Source: Goodfellowiella coeruleoviolacea (GTDB lineage: Bacteria; Actinomycetota; Actinomycetes; Mycobacteriales; Pseudonocardiaceae). Taken from it: 64,000 nt of DNA. Numbering within the stretch: the first letter of the stretch is position 1; the number at the start of each line of letters is the position of its first letter. The position numbers and the translations under genes were made by a program. Of this stretch, positions 16,397-24,832 are shown one piece after another. Below the pieces are notes generated by a model, which had not been told where the DNA came from, ran no database searches, and was given only the letters and a program-made list of their open reading frames with translations. Where the stretch lies: the NCBI RefSeq assembly GCF_024171785.1, contig NZ_JAMTCK010000012.1:62001-126000 (forward strand). Reading direction: 5' to 3'.

Positions 16397-17635
16397 GTGG
16401 AACTGCTGGAAAACGCGGTGCGGCCGTACGCGTGGGGATCGCGCACGGCCATAGCCGCGCTGCTCGGCCGACCCGTGCCCGCCCCGCACCCCGAGGCGGA
16501 GCTGTGGCTGGGCGCCCACCCGGCTGACCCGTCCCGCCTGGTGCGGCCGGACGGCACCGAGCTGTCCCTGCTCGACCTGGTCGAGGCCGACCCCGCCGGG
16601 CAGCTCGGCGTGGCCTGCGCGCAGCGCTGGGCCGGCCGCCTGCCGTTCCTGCTGAAGGTCCTCGCCGCCGACGAGCCGCTGAGCCTGCAGGCGCACCCGT
16701 CGGCCGAGCAGGCCAGGCAGGGCTTTGCCGCCGAGGAGGCCGCCGGCATCCCGCTGGACGCCAAGAACCGCAACTACCGCGACCCCAACCACAAGCCGGA
16801 ACTGGTGTGCGCGCTCACCGAGTTCCACGCCCTGGCCGGGTTCCGCGACCCGCACCGCACCATCGAGCTGTTGCGCTGCCTGGACGCCCCGGAGCTGGCC
16901 GGCTACGCCGAACTGCTGGTGGCCCAGCCGGACTCGGCCGGCCTGCGCGCGCTGTTCACCACCTGGATCACCCTGCCGCAGCTCACCCTGGACGCGCTGC
17001 TGCCGAGCCTGCTGGACGCGTGCGTGCTGCACGTCAAGGAGCACGGCCCGTTCGAGGTGGAGTGCAAGACCGTGCTGGAGCTGGGCGAGGCCTACCCGGG
17101 CGACGCCGGCGTGCTGGCCGCGCTGCTGCTGAACAGGTTCGTGCTGCAGCCGGGCGAGGCCATCTACCTGCCGGCCGGCAACCTGCACGCCTACCTCAGC
17201 GGCACGGCCGTGGAGATCATGGCCAACTCGGACAACGTGCTGCGCGGCGGGCTCACCCCCAAGCACGTGGACGTGCCGGAGCTGCTGCGGGTGCTGGACT
17301 TCTCCGCCGGGGACGTGCCGGTGCTGCGCGGCGAGCGGCACCGCGAGCACGTCACCACCTACCACACGCCGGCCGAGGAGTTCCTGCTGTCCACAGTGGC
17401 CTGGCCGGCCGGGGACAGCGCGCCGGTGGAACTGGCCGAGGGCCGGCCCCAGATCGTGCTGTGCACGGACGGCGCGGTGCACGTCAGCCTGGCCGGCCAG
17501 GCCCAGACGCGGCTGGGCAGGGGCGGGTCGCTGTGGCTGCCCGCGTCCGACCCGGTGGCCACGCTGCGCCCGGAGGACGGCGAATCGGCCCAGGTTTTCG
17601 TGGCCACCCCTGGTGGAACCCCGTTCAACACGTAG
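16397..17635 (+). CDS. manA: Mannose-6-phosphate isomerase, class I
   Basis: 412 residues from GTG at 16397 (VELLENAVRPYAWGSRTAIA). A cupin-fold zinc enzyme converting fructose-6-phosphate to mannose-6-phosphate, feeding ManB. Visible hallmarks: ELWLGAHPADPSRL, the metal-site segment LSLQAHPSAEQA, NYRDPNHKPELVCALTEFHA (Glu and His ligands), and EAIYLPAGNLHAYLSGTAVE followed by MANSDNVLRGGLTPKHVD. It starts 29 bp after the SIS gene, on the same strand, completing the mannose-phosphate block. Confidence 0.95.
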   Translation: MELLENAVRPYAWGSRTAIAALLGRPVPAPHPEAELWLGAHPADPSRLVRPDGTELSLLDLVEADPAGQLGVACAQRWAGRLPFLLKVLAADEPLSLQAHPSAEQARQGFAAEEAAGIPLDAKNRNYRDPNHKPELVCALTEFHALAGFRDPHRTIELLRCLDAPELAGYAELLVAQPDSAGLRALFTTWITLPQLTLDALLPSLLDACVLHVKEHGPFEVECKTVLELGEAYPGDAGVLAALLLNRFVLQPGEAIYLPAGNLHAYLSGTAVEIMANSDNVLRGGLTPKHVDVPELLRVLDFSAGDVPVLRGERHREHVTTYHTPAEEFLLSTVAWPAGDSAPVELAEGRPQIVLCTDGAVHVSLAGQAQTRLGRGGSLWLPASDPVATLRPEDGESAQVFVATPGGTPFNT

Positions 17636-17707
17636 AGTTAGCGCCGGTTCTTCCGGCGAACCCGGTTCTTCCAGACAAACCGGGCACGAGCTAGTCAAGG
17701 AGCAGCT

Positions 17708-18628
17708 GTGTCAGCAGGGGGCGGGACAAAGGCCATTCTCGCGGCACTGGGCGCGAACGCCGGTATCGCCGTGGCGAAGTTCGTCGCGTTCCTGTTCACG
17801 GGCTCGTCGTCGATGCTGGCCGAGTCGGTGCACTCCCTCGCGGACACGTCCAACCAGGGCCTGCTGCTGCTCGGCCAGCGGACCTCCCGGCGCAAGGCCA
17901 CCAGGGAACACCCCTTCGGCTTCGGCCGGGACCGGTACTTCTACGCGTTCGTGGTGGCGCTGCTGCTGTTCACCCTCGGTTCGGTGTTCGCCATCTACGA
18001 GGGCATCCACAAGATCGAGCACCCGGAGCCGCTGTCCTCGCCGCTGGTGGCGGTGCTGGTGCTGGTGGTGGCCATCGCCCTGGAGGGTTACAGCTTCCGC
18101 ACGGCCATCGGTGAGTCCAGGGCGCTGAAGGGCAACGCCACCTGGTGGCAGTTCATCCGCCAGGCCAAGGCACCCGAACTGCCCGTGGTGCTGCTGGAGG
18201 ACGCCGGCGCGCTGTTCGGCCTGGTGTTCGCGCTGATCGGGGTGGGACTGTCGGTGCTCACCGGCGACCCGGTGTGGGACGGCGTGGGCACGCTGGGCAT
18301 CGGCGTGCTGCTCGGGGTGATCGCGATCATCCTGATCGTGGAGATGAAGAGCCTGCTCATCGGTGAGGGCGCGGCCCCGGACGTGCTGGACACCATCGTC
18401 GCCCAGCTGGCCGCCGGCCGGGTGGAGCGGGTCATCCACATCCGCACCCAGTACCTCGGTCCGGACGAGCTGCTGATCGCGGCCAAGATCGCGCTCACCC
18501 CGGGGTTGACCCTGGCAGAGGTCGCCCAGGCCATTGACGACGCCGAGCTGCGGGTGCGCAGCAAGGTGCCCTCGGCCAAGTTGATCTACCTGGAGCCCGA
18601 CCTGGACCGCTCGTCGATCTCCCGCTGA
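17708..18628 (+). CDS. Cation diffusion facilitator transporter
   Basis: 306 residues from GTG at 17708. CDF signature at the N-terminus: AKFVAFLFTGSSSMLAESVH followed by SLADTSNQGLLLLG, which contains the metal-binding His/Asp pair of helix II. HPFGFGRDRYFYAFVVALLL marks the next helix. Later LPVVLLEDAGALFGLVFALI carries the helix V Asp. A C-terminal cytoplasmic domain of about 80 residues follows (VERVIHIRTQYLGPDELLIA). Expected to export Zn2+ or another divalent cation by proton antiport. Confidence 0.92.
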   Translation: MSAGGGTKAILAALGANAGIAVAKFVAFLFTGSSSMLAESVHSLADTSNQGLLLLGQRTSRRKATREHPFGFGRDRYFYAFVVALLLFTLGSVFAIYEGIHKIEHPEPLSSPLVAVLVLVVAIALEGYSFRTAIGESRALKGNATWWQFIRQAKAPELPVVLLEDAGALFGLVFALIGVGLSVLTGDPVWDGVGTLGIGVLLGVIAIILIVEMKSLLIGEGAAPDVLDTIVAQLAAGRVERVIHIRTQYLGPDELLIAAKIALTPGLTLAEVAQAIDDAELRVRSKVPSAKLIYLEPDLDRSSISR

Positions 18629-18691
18629 TCTCCCACCGGCCTCCCGCTGAGCTGCGGAAAACCGGTTGCCACCGGTTGTCACCCTGGACGG

Positions 18692-19222
18692 GTGACCATC
18701 GAGACCACGCTGTCCCGGGTGGACCGGGAACTCGCCGCCGGGGATCTGGCCAGTGTGCTGCGGGCCCGGCAACGGCTGCGTGGCCTGGTCGGCACCTACC
18801 CGAGCCGGTTGGACCTGCGCGAGCGGCTGGCCGGTGTGTACCGGCGGCTGGGTGACGCCGCGCAGGCCGGCCGCTGGAGCTACCTCGCCGAGCAGCGCGA
18901 CCCCGCCGAGGTGGCCGCGTTCGAGCGGGCCTACCGCGCGGCGGTGGCGCGGATGAGCGCACTGGGCTGGACCAGCGACCCGGACACGGCCACCACGGCC
19001 ACCGCCCGGAGCCGGCTGGCCGAGGTGCTGGCGGCGGCTCGCGCGGAGACCGGCCGGCCGCTGGCCTACGACTGGGCCGCCCACCCGGAGGAGCCCGGCG
19101 AGCGGCTGCGCTGGTGGCAGGTGGCGGGCCTGGTGCTGCTCGGGGTGGCGCTGGTGGTGTTCGAGGTCTTCGCGGTGGGCAACGCGGTGGTGACCGTGGG
19201 GCAGTGGCTTACCAGCGACTAG
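18692..19222 (+). CDS. DUF6584-type protein with TPR-like N-terminus and one membrane helix
   Basis: 176 residues from GTG at 18692. The N-terminal 60 residues (SRVDRELAAGDLASVLRARQ, LRERLAGVYRRLGDAAQAGR) read like a tetratricopeptide pair, as in the DUF6584 family. A single membrane segment near the C-terminus (VAGLVLLGVALVVFEVFAVG) ends in VTVGQWLTSD. Function unknown. It lies 63 bp after the CDF gene; dispersed element copy C begins just past its stop. Confidence 0.72.
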   Translation: MTIETTLSRVDRELAAGDLASVLRARQRLRGLVGTYPSRLDLRERLAGVYRRLGDAAQAGRWSYLAEQRDPAEVAAFERAYRAAVARMSALGWTSDPDTATTATARSRLAEVLAAARAETGRPLAYDWAAHPEEPGERLRWWQVAGLVLLGVALVVFEVFAVGNAVVTVGQWLTSD

Positions 19223-19235
19223 CCGACCCGCGCCG

Positions 19236-19372
19236 AGATTCACCCGTTCGAGGTGCGAGTTGTCCACAACGTGCCGGGTTGTCCACAGGCCGGCCCGGAA
19301 CACCGCTGAGCCGGGGTGGGGGTGGTTAGGCTGGACCTGGGGTCGCCCCCCTGGGAGGGCGGGGGCTGGGCT
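19236..19372 (-). repeat. Dispersed DnaA-box-pair element, copy C (reverse orientation)
   Basis: Read on the minus strand: GGGGGG (19351-19346), 11 bp, CCAGCCTA (19334-19327), exactly 39 bp, TGTGGACAA (19287-19279), ten bases, TGTGGACAA (19268-19260), nine bases, CGAACGGG (19250-19243) and GTGAA. On the plus strand the two boxes read TTGTCCACA, the exact actinobacterial DnaA box consensus. Sits between the DUF6584 gene and the amino-acid permease. Confidence 0.8.
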
Positions 19373-19583
19373 TCGGGCGGGCAGTAGAGCGTCTCCGCAG
19401 CTCACGGCCTGTTGCCCGGGGGCTTGACTGGGGGAGTGGCCCGGTCGTGGGGGAGCGGTCCGGTCCGGCTGCCTGCCGTGACGTCCGGTCGCCCCACCGT
19501 TGTCACCGGCACGGCCAGCCACCTCACCGCACAGCCACGCGGCTGCCCGCTCGTCCCGGGCGGGTGCCCCGGCCACGCCCACT

Positions 19584-19710
19584 CCGCTGTCGACCCACCA
19601 CCGCTGTCGACCCACCACCGCTGTCGACCCACCACCGTTGTCGACCCACCACCGTTGTCGACCCATCCCGCTGTCGACCCACCGCCGCTGTCGACCCATC
19701 CTGCTGTCGG
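19584..19710 (+). repeat. 17-bp tandem repeat, about eight units
   Basis: Unit CCGCTGTCGACCCACCA, starting at 19584, 19601, 19618, 19635, 19652, 19668, 19685 and about 19700. Copies 4-5 have GTT for GCT, and later ones have CAT for CAC. Sixteen- or 17-bp spacing is not a multiple of three and the repeat lies in the 700-bp spacer before the permease, so it is very probably non-coding. Each unit contains GTCGAC. Confidence 0.88.
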
Positions 19711-19926
19711 CGTGGCCGCGCGACGCCTCGCGCCCACCGCGCCGTCACCGGGCGGTATGCCGGTCGGGGTAGACCGGGTGAGTTCGGGCAGCTCAACGCA
19801 CAATAGGGTTACTCCCGAGCAACACGTTGAGTGGGACCTCACTGGTTAAGGTGATCTGTCGGTGGGCATGAGGTGTATCCGGCAAGTTCCGAGTAACCGG
19901 GTGGCCTGAGTGACGAGGAGGGCAGC

Positions 19927-21429
19927 GTGCCTGGTACAGGACTGTGGCGCACCAAGTCCATCGAGCAGTCCATCGCGGACACCGATGAGCCCGACACCAA
20001 GCTCCGCAAGGACCTGACCGCCTGGGACCTCACCGTGTTCGGGGTGGCCGTGGTGGTCGGCGCGGGCATCTTCACGGTGGCGGCGAGCACCGCGGGTGAC
20101 ATCTCCGGACCGGCGGTGTCGCTGTCGTTCGTGATCGCCGCGATCACCTGCGGGCTGGCCGCGCTGTGCTACGCCGAGTTCGCGTCCACGGTGCCGGTGG
20201 CCGGCAGCGCCTACACGTTCTCCTACGCCACCTTCGGCGAGTTCGTCGCCTGGATCATCGGCTGGGACCTGGTGCTGGAGTTCGCCCTGGCCGCCGCGGT
20301 CGTGGCCAAGGGCTGGTCCTCCTACCTGCACCAGGTGATCGGCCTGACCGGGGCGGAGCTGTCCACGGTGGTCAGCCTGGGGCCGGTCGACTTCGACTGG
20401 GGCGCGGTGCTGGTGGTGCTCGTGCTCAGCGTGCTGCTGGCCGTGGGCACCAAGCTGTCCTCCCGGGTCAGCCTGGTGATCACCACCATCAAGGTCGCGG
20501 TCGTGCTGCTGGTGGTCGTGGTCGGCATCGGCTACATCAAGGCGGAGAACTACCGCCCGTTCATCCCACCGGCCAGCACCACCGGGGACAGCGGCGGCAC
20601 CGGACTGGACCAGTCGCTGTTCTCCCTGATCGCCGGCGGCGCCAGCAGCACCTACGGCCTGTACGGGCTGCTGGCCGGCGCCTCCATCGTGTTCTTCGCG
20701 TTCATCGGCTTCGACATCGTGGCCACCACCGCCGAGGAGACCAAGCGCCCCCAGCGCGACCTGCCGCGGGGCATCATCGGGTCGCTGGCCATCGTCACCG
20801 TGCTCTACGTGGCCGTGTCCCTGGTGCTCACCGGCATGCAGTCCTACCGCGACCTGGCCACCGGCGCCGACGGCCAGAAGAAGACCCTGGCCAGCGCGTT
20901 CGCCGCGAACGGGGTCACCTGGGCCGCGGCGGTGATCGCGGTGGGCGCCCTGGCCGGGCTGACCACCGTGGTGATGGTGCTGCTGCTCGGCCAGACCCGG
21001 ATCGTGTTCGCCATGTCCCGGGACGGGCTGATCCCGCGCGGGCTGGCGCACACCGGCCGGCACGGCACCCCGGTGCGGGCCACCTGGCTGGTGGCGGTGC
21101 TGGTGATCATCGCGGCCGGCTTCTTCCCCACGGGCAAGCTGGAGGAGATGGTCAACGTGGGCACGCTGTTCGCGTTCATCCTGGTGTCCGCGGGCGTGCT
21201 GGTGCTCCGCCGGACCCGGCCCGACCTGCCCAGGGGCTTCCGCGTGCCGTTCGTGCCGGTCATCCCGATCCTGGCGATCCTGGCCTGCGTCTGGCTGATG
21301 CTGAACCTGACCGCGTTGACCTGGGTGCGGTTCCTGGTGTGGATGGCCATCGGCGTGGTCGTGTACTTCCTCTACAGCCGCAACCACTCCGTGCTCGGGC
21401 AACGTCAGCGGGTGGCCGGCAAGAGCTGA
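19927..21429 (+). CDS. APC-superfamily amino-acid permease (cationic amino acid transporter type)
   Basis: 500 residues from GTG at 19927, preceded by GAGGAGG. About twelve membrane helices. The opening TDEPDTKLRKDLTAWDLTVF leads into the substrate-site helix GVAVVVGAGIFTVAAS typical of the family. Further blocks include YAEFASTVPVAGSAYTFSYA, FFAFIGFDIVATTAEETKRP and MSRDGLIPRG. A homologous permease lies near manA in Mycobacterium. It overlaps the convergent LLM oxidoreductase by 25 bp at the 3' end. Confidence 0.93.
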   Translation: MPGTGLWRTKSIEQSIADTDEPDTKLRKDLTAWDLTVFGVAVVVGAGIFTVAASTAGDISGPAVSLSFVIAAITCGLAALCYAEFASTVPVAGSAYTFSYATFGEFVAWIIGWDLVLEFALAAAVVAKGWSSYLHQVIGLTGAELSTVVSLGPVDFDWGAVLVVLVLSVLLAVGTKLSSRVSLVITTIKVAVVLLVVVVGIGYIKAENYRPFIPPASTTGDSGGTGLDQSLFSLIAGGASSTYGLYGLLAGASIVFFAFIGFDIVATTAEETKRPQRDLPRGIIGSLAIVTVLYVAVSLVLTGMQSYRDLATGADGQKKTLASAFAANGVTWAAAVIAVGALAGLTTVVMVLLLGQTRIVFAMSRDGLIPRGLAHTGRHGTPVRATWLVAVLVIIAAGFFPTGKLEEMVNVGTLFAFILVSAGVLVLRRTRPDLPRGFRVPFVPVIPILAILACVWLMLNLTALTWVRFLVWMAIGVVVYFLYSRNHSVLGQRQRVAGKS

Positions 21430-22241
21430 CCCGAGGCGGCGGCGAAGGCGCGCAGGCGCCGGGCGAACCCGCCCACCGCGCCGAACCACAGCGCCAGGTC
21501 GTCCGCGCCGGCCGCGGCCCACGCGTCCACCTCGGCCAGCACGTCGGTGACGTCCCGGTCGTCGCTGTCCCAGGAGATGCGGGCGCCCGCGCTGACCGGC
21601 CGCTCGCCGGCCAGTTCCCGCAGCCGGTCCCGCCGGCTGGCGAACTGGCTCGGCGAGAGGCCCACCGCCTGCCACTGCTCGCCGACCTCGGCGACCCGGC
21701 GCAGCGCCGCGTCGGAGTTGCCGCCGATCAGGAACGGAACCGGGCGCCGGGGCACCGGCTGGAACACCGCGCGGCCGTCCACCGCGTGGAACTCGTCCCG
21801 GTGCTCGCCGCCGCCGGTGGTGTGCAGGTGCCGGATCAGCCGGAGCGCCGCCGTGGTGCGGGCGCCCCTGGTGCGGAAGTCCACGCCGGCCGCGGCGAAC
21901 TCGTAGGGCTCCCAGCCGACGCCCACCCCCAACACGAACCGGTCGCCGGACAGGTGCGCGAGCGTGGCCGTCTGCTTGGCCACGGTCAGCGGATCCCGCA
22001 GCGGCAACACCAGCACGGACGTGCCCAGCACCACCGTCCTGGTGGCCGCGGCCAGGTAGGCCAACGTCACCAGCGGCTCGTACACGCCGCCGTAGGTCGT
22101 GCCGTAGGCGGCCGGCGGCAGCAGGTGGTCGGGCAGCCACACCCCGGCGAACCCGAGGTGTTCGGCCTCGCTGGCCAACGCGGCCAGGTCGGCCACGGGC
22201 ATGTCGGGTGATTCGTCGGGCAACACCACGTGCAACCGCAC
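21405..22241 (-). CDS. LLM-class oxidoreductase, probably F420-dependent
   Basis: 278 residues with a luciferase-like TIM barrel: EAEHLGFAGVWLPDHLLPPA, VVLGTSVLVLPLRDPLTVAK, DRFVLGVGVGWEPYEF, and VPFLIGGNSDAALRRVAEVG. The GWEPYEF block and PVPFLIGG are characteristic of the F420-dependent subgroup. Substrate unknown. The presence of fbiA and fbiB in the same window supports F420 as cofactor but does not prove it. Overlaps the permease 3' end convergently. Confidence 0.9.
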   Translation of the reverse strand: MRLHVVLPDESPDMPVADLAALASEAEHLGFAGVWLPDHLLPPAAYGTTYGGVYEPLVTLAYLAAATRTVVLGTSVLVLPLRDPLTVAKQTATLAHLSGDRFVLGVGVGWEPYEFAAAGVDFRTRGARTTAALRLIRHLHTTGGGEHRDEFHAVDGRAVFQPVPRRPVPFLIGGNSDAALRRVAEVGEQWQAVGLSPSQFASRRDRLRELAGERPVSAGARISWDSDDRDVTDVLAEVDAWAAAGADDLALWFGAVGGFARRLRAFAAASGQLLPATR

Positions 22242-22367
22242 GGCAGCTCTCCTCGGGTCGGTCTGTCGGCTGACGCCTCCCGTTGTAAACCCTCACACCA
22301 CTGTGAAGGTCAACCTGTGAAGGTCACCCCGGGAAAGTCAACCCGGGACAGTCAACTCGGTGCCGCC

Positions 22368-23042
22368 TCAGTCCAGCTCGTCCGGGGTGCCGAGCAGCCC
22401 CCTGGCGGCCAGCCAGTCCGCCACCTCGTCGGCCAGCTCGGCCACGCTCCGGTCGGCCACCTGGAGTTCCAGCACCGGCAGTGTGGACCGGGCCGCGGCC
22501 GCACGCAGCCGCTCCTGTTCGACGCGGAACAGCGACAGGTCGTCGTACTGCTCGGGTTTGGCGGAGATCCGCAGTCGCTCCCGCCGGGCCTCGGCGAAGG
22601 TGTCCGGGTCGCGCAGGCACAGCACCACGGCGAAACCCAGGGGCCGCAGCCGGTCCTCCAGCCAGCCGAAGTCGTGGTGCCGCCCCTGGCTGGCCTGGAA
22701 CACCTCGGTGGACAGGTGGAACCGGTCCACGATCCACGAGTAGTAGCGCTGGAGTTCGAACAACCGGGCCCAGGTGCGGTAGGTCTCCATCGCCAGCTCG
22801 GTTTCCTCGGCGGCAAAGTTGATCAGCCCGCGCCCCCACGGGTCGGCGCTGAACGCGGACCACTCGGCGGAGATCAGCGGCGAGTGGTACCGGTACCTGC
22901 GTGTCCCGACCAGCCCCGGGTGCTCGTTGAGCGCGAAGGCGAGGTCGGTCTTCCTGGTCAACCGGGTGCCTTCCAGGATCACCTTCGGGCACAGCTTCTT
23001 CGGCTTCTTCGGCTTCTTCGGTTCGTTCGGCTGCACTGCCAT
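22368..23042 (-). CDS. P-loop kinase-like protein with degenerate Walker A
   Basis: 224 residues. Starts MAVQPNEPKKPKKPKK, a Lys/Pro-rich tail, then VILEGTRLTRKTDLAFALNE. The layout (beta-strand, EG, loop, KT, helix) resembles thymidylate or deoxynucleoside kinases, but the Walker A second glycine is Arg (G25 xxxx R30 K31 T32). Later parts keep kinase-like features: a central YYSWIVDRFHLSTEVFQA segment resembling the DR motif, and VVLCLRDPDTFAEARRERLR resembling the LID. Function unknown; it may bind but not phosphorylate nucleotides. Transcribed away from the divergent glmL gene. Confidence 0.65.
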   Translation of the reverse strand: MAVQPNEPKKPKKPKKLCPKVILEGTRLTRKTDLAFALNEHPGLVGTRRYRYHSPLISAEWSAFSADPWGRGLINFAAEETELAMETYRTWARLFELQRYYSWIVDRFHLSTEVFQASQGRHHDFGWLEDRLRPLGFAVVLCLRDPDTFAEARRERLRISAKPEQYDDLSLFRVEQERLRAAAARSTLPVLELQVADRSVAELADEVADWLAARGLLGTPDELD

Positions 23043-23242
23043 CTCACGGATCCTGCCACGAAAATGTTTGCAGCATCACCCGTGTGCTGAACTGAAAACC
23101 AGGCTGCCTGAACCACTTCGGTCTGCAAAAGATTTCAGAGACCGACTGCCTGGCGCGCCTCGACCCGGTGCCGGCCCGGCCGCGACGCGCGGGGGCGAGC
23201 CGGGGTCTTGGCGATGGCGGGCAACTGGGCAAGGGTGGGCGG

Positions 23243-24691
23243 GTGACGATCGTGGTGCGTGAGGACGCTGGTGCGCTGCTGTGCCTGGATGTCGGGTCGA
23301 CCTGGACCAAGGCCGCGTTGGTTGCGGCCGACGGCCGGCTGGTCGGCACCGCGCAACACCCGACCACGCCTCCCGAGGTGCTGCACGGCATCGGCGCGGT
23401 GACCGAGCAGTTGGCCGCCACCGATGTCCCGGTGCTGGCCTGCTCGTCCGCGGGCGGTGGGCTGCGGCTGGCCGTGGTGGGCCAGGAGCGGCTGGTGAGC
23501 GCGGAGGCGGGGTACCGGGTGGCGCTCTCGGCCGGCGCCAAGGTGGTGCACGTGTCCGCCGGCGAGCTGACCGGTGCGGGCCTCACGGCGCTGCGCGCGT
23601 CCCGGCCCGACCTGGTGCTGCTGGCCGGCGGCACCGACGGCGGGGACACCCGGGTGCTGCTGCACAACGCCGGCCGGCTGGCCCGCAACCGGCTGCGCTG
23701 CCCGATCGTGCTGGCCGGCAACACGGCCGTGCGGGACCAGGCGCTGGCCCTGCTGGCCGAGACCGGCCGGACCGTGATCCCCACCGCCAACGTCCTGCCC
23801 GACGTGGGTGAACTCGCGCCCGGGCCGGCCAGGGCCGCGATCCGCGCGGCGTTCCTGCGGCACGTGATCGGCGGCAAGGGCCTGTCCCGCGGGCCGCGGT
23901 TCCGCCGGCTGGTGCGCGCGGTCACCCCGGACGCCGTGCTCACCGGGGTGGCCCGGCTGGTGGCGGTGCGCTCGTCGCAGGACGGGGCCGAGGCGGGCGC
24001 GGTGCTGGTGGTCGACGTGGGTGGCGCGACCACGGACGTCTACTCCGCCCTGCCCACCGCCACCGCGCGGGCGGCCAGCCGCGGCGCCGAGGTCGGGGCC
24101 CGGGCCGGGGACAGCGCCGACGACGAGGGCCCGGAACCGACCGTGGCGCTGCCACCCGAGCGGCGCACGGTCGAGGGTGACCTGGGGATGCGCTGGTCAG
24201 CGCCGGGTGTGGTGGCCGAGGCCGAGGCCGAGCGGCTGATCGACCCGGCGGAGGCGGCCGTGCTCGCGCAGGCGGCCGGCCAGCGCGGCCAGCGGGTGGA
24301 CTGGGTGCCGCGCGCGAACGAGCCGGGTGCGGCCGACGAGATCGCGATCGACCTGCGGCTCGCCGCGCTGGCCGTGGTGCTCGCCGTGCGCCGGCACCTG
24401 CGGCTGGTGGGCCACCTCGGCGCGCGCGGTGCCGGCCTGCTGGTGCTGTCCGGTGGCGTGTTCCGCCACGCCGGCGAGGCGGGGCTGGCCCGGGTGGAGC
24501 AGACCCTGCGGGACGACCCGGTGCTGCGGCCGGTGCTGCGCCAGGCGCGGGTCGTGGTGGACCGCGACTACGCCCTGGCCCCGGCCGGCCTGCTGGCCGA
24601 CGCCGGCCGCACCGCCACCGCGGACGCCCTGCTCACCCACGCCCTGGCCGGCCAGGCCACCGCCGCTGACCCGGCGGCGCTGACCGGGTGA
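23243..24691 (+). CDS. glmL: Glutamate mutase-associated protein GlmL/MutL (ASKHA ATPase fold)
   Basis: 482 residues from GTG at 23243 (VTIVVREDAGALLCLDVGST). ASKHA phosphate loops are visible: LCLDVGSTWTKAALV, a middle VLLAGGTDGGD, and VLVVDVGGATTDVYSAL. The GxGLT and PTANVLPDVGEL blocks are typical of the GlmL family, thought to assist B12-dependent aminomutases. The upstream in-frame start at 23168 gives an unusual basic leader, so the later start is preferred. No mutase subunit (glmS, glmE) is in this window, so the partner must lie elsewhere or be lost. Confidence 0.85.
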   Translation: MTIVVREDAGALLCLDVGSTWTKAALVAADGRLVGTAQHPTTPPEVLHGIGAVTEQLAATDVPVLACSSAGGGLRLAVVGQERLVSAEAGYRVALSAGAKVVHVSAGELTGAGLTALRASRPDLVLLAGGTDGGDTRVLLHNAGRLARNRLRCPIVLAGNTAVRDQALALLAETGRTVIPTANVLPDVGELAPGPARAAIRAAFLRHVIGGKGLSRGPRFRRLVRAVTPDAVLTGVARLVAVRSSQDGAEAGAVLVVDVGGATTDVYSALPTATARAASRGAEVGARAGDSADDEGPEPTVALPPERRTVEGDLGMRWSAPGVVAEAEAERLIDPAEAAVLAQAAGQRGQRVDWVPRANEPGAADEIAIDLRLAALAVVLAVRRHLRLVGHLGARGAGLLVLSGGVFRHAGEAGLARVEQTLRDDPVLRPVLRQARVVVDRDYALAPAGLLADAGRTATADALLTHALAGQATAADPAALTG

Positions 24692-24777
24692 CCCCGACCC
24701 GCTGCCCGTGCCGGTCGACACTGGCCGGGGCGTCCACGGCCGGGTGACGCTGGTCAGCTGGTGCCGACCGAGTGCGC

Positions 24778-24832
24778 CCAGGCCAGGCCAGGTCAGGTCA
24801 GGCCAGGTCAGATCAGGCCAGTCAGGTCAGGG
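24778..24832. repeat. Short imperfect CAGGT/CCAGG repeats
   Basis: About eleven 5-bp units of CAGGT/CAGGC type in a row, overlapping the last codons of the leftward membrane protein. Low-complexity slippage sequence. No further role can be read from it. Confidence 0.7.

Noticed and set aside
19236-19372. Chromosomal or plasmid origin because of DnaA boxes
   Set aside because: Only two boxes per locus, four separate loci, and no dnaA, dnaN, gyrB or partitioning genes nearby.
19327-19372. 6C-type small RNA, because of a six-C run and flanking pairing
   Set aside because: The 6C family needs two hairpins with C-rich loops; only one C-run is present here and it belongs to the dispersed element.
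17711-19699. 662-codon minus-strand frame over the CDF gene and 17-bp repeats
   Set aside because: His/Gln/Gly-rich antisense product; the CDF transporter and DUF6584 genes on the plus strand are well supported.
19584-19710. CRISPR array
   Set aside because: The 17-bp units are directly adjacent with no unique spacers, and no cas gene is in the window.
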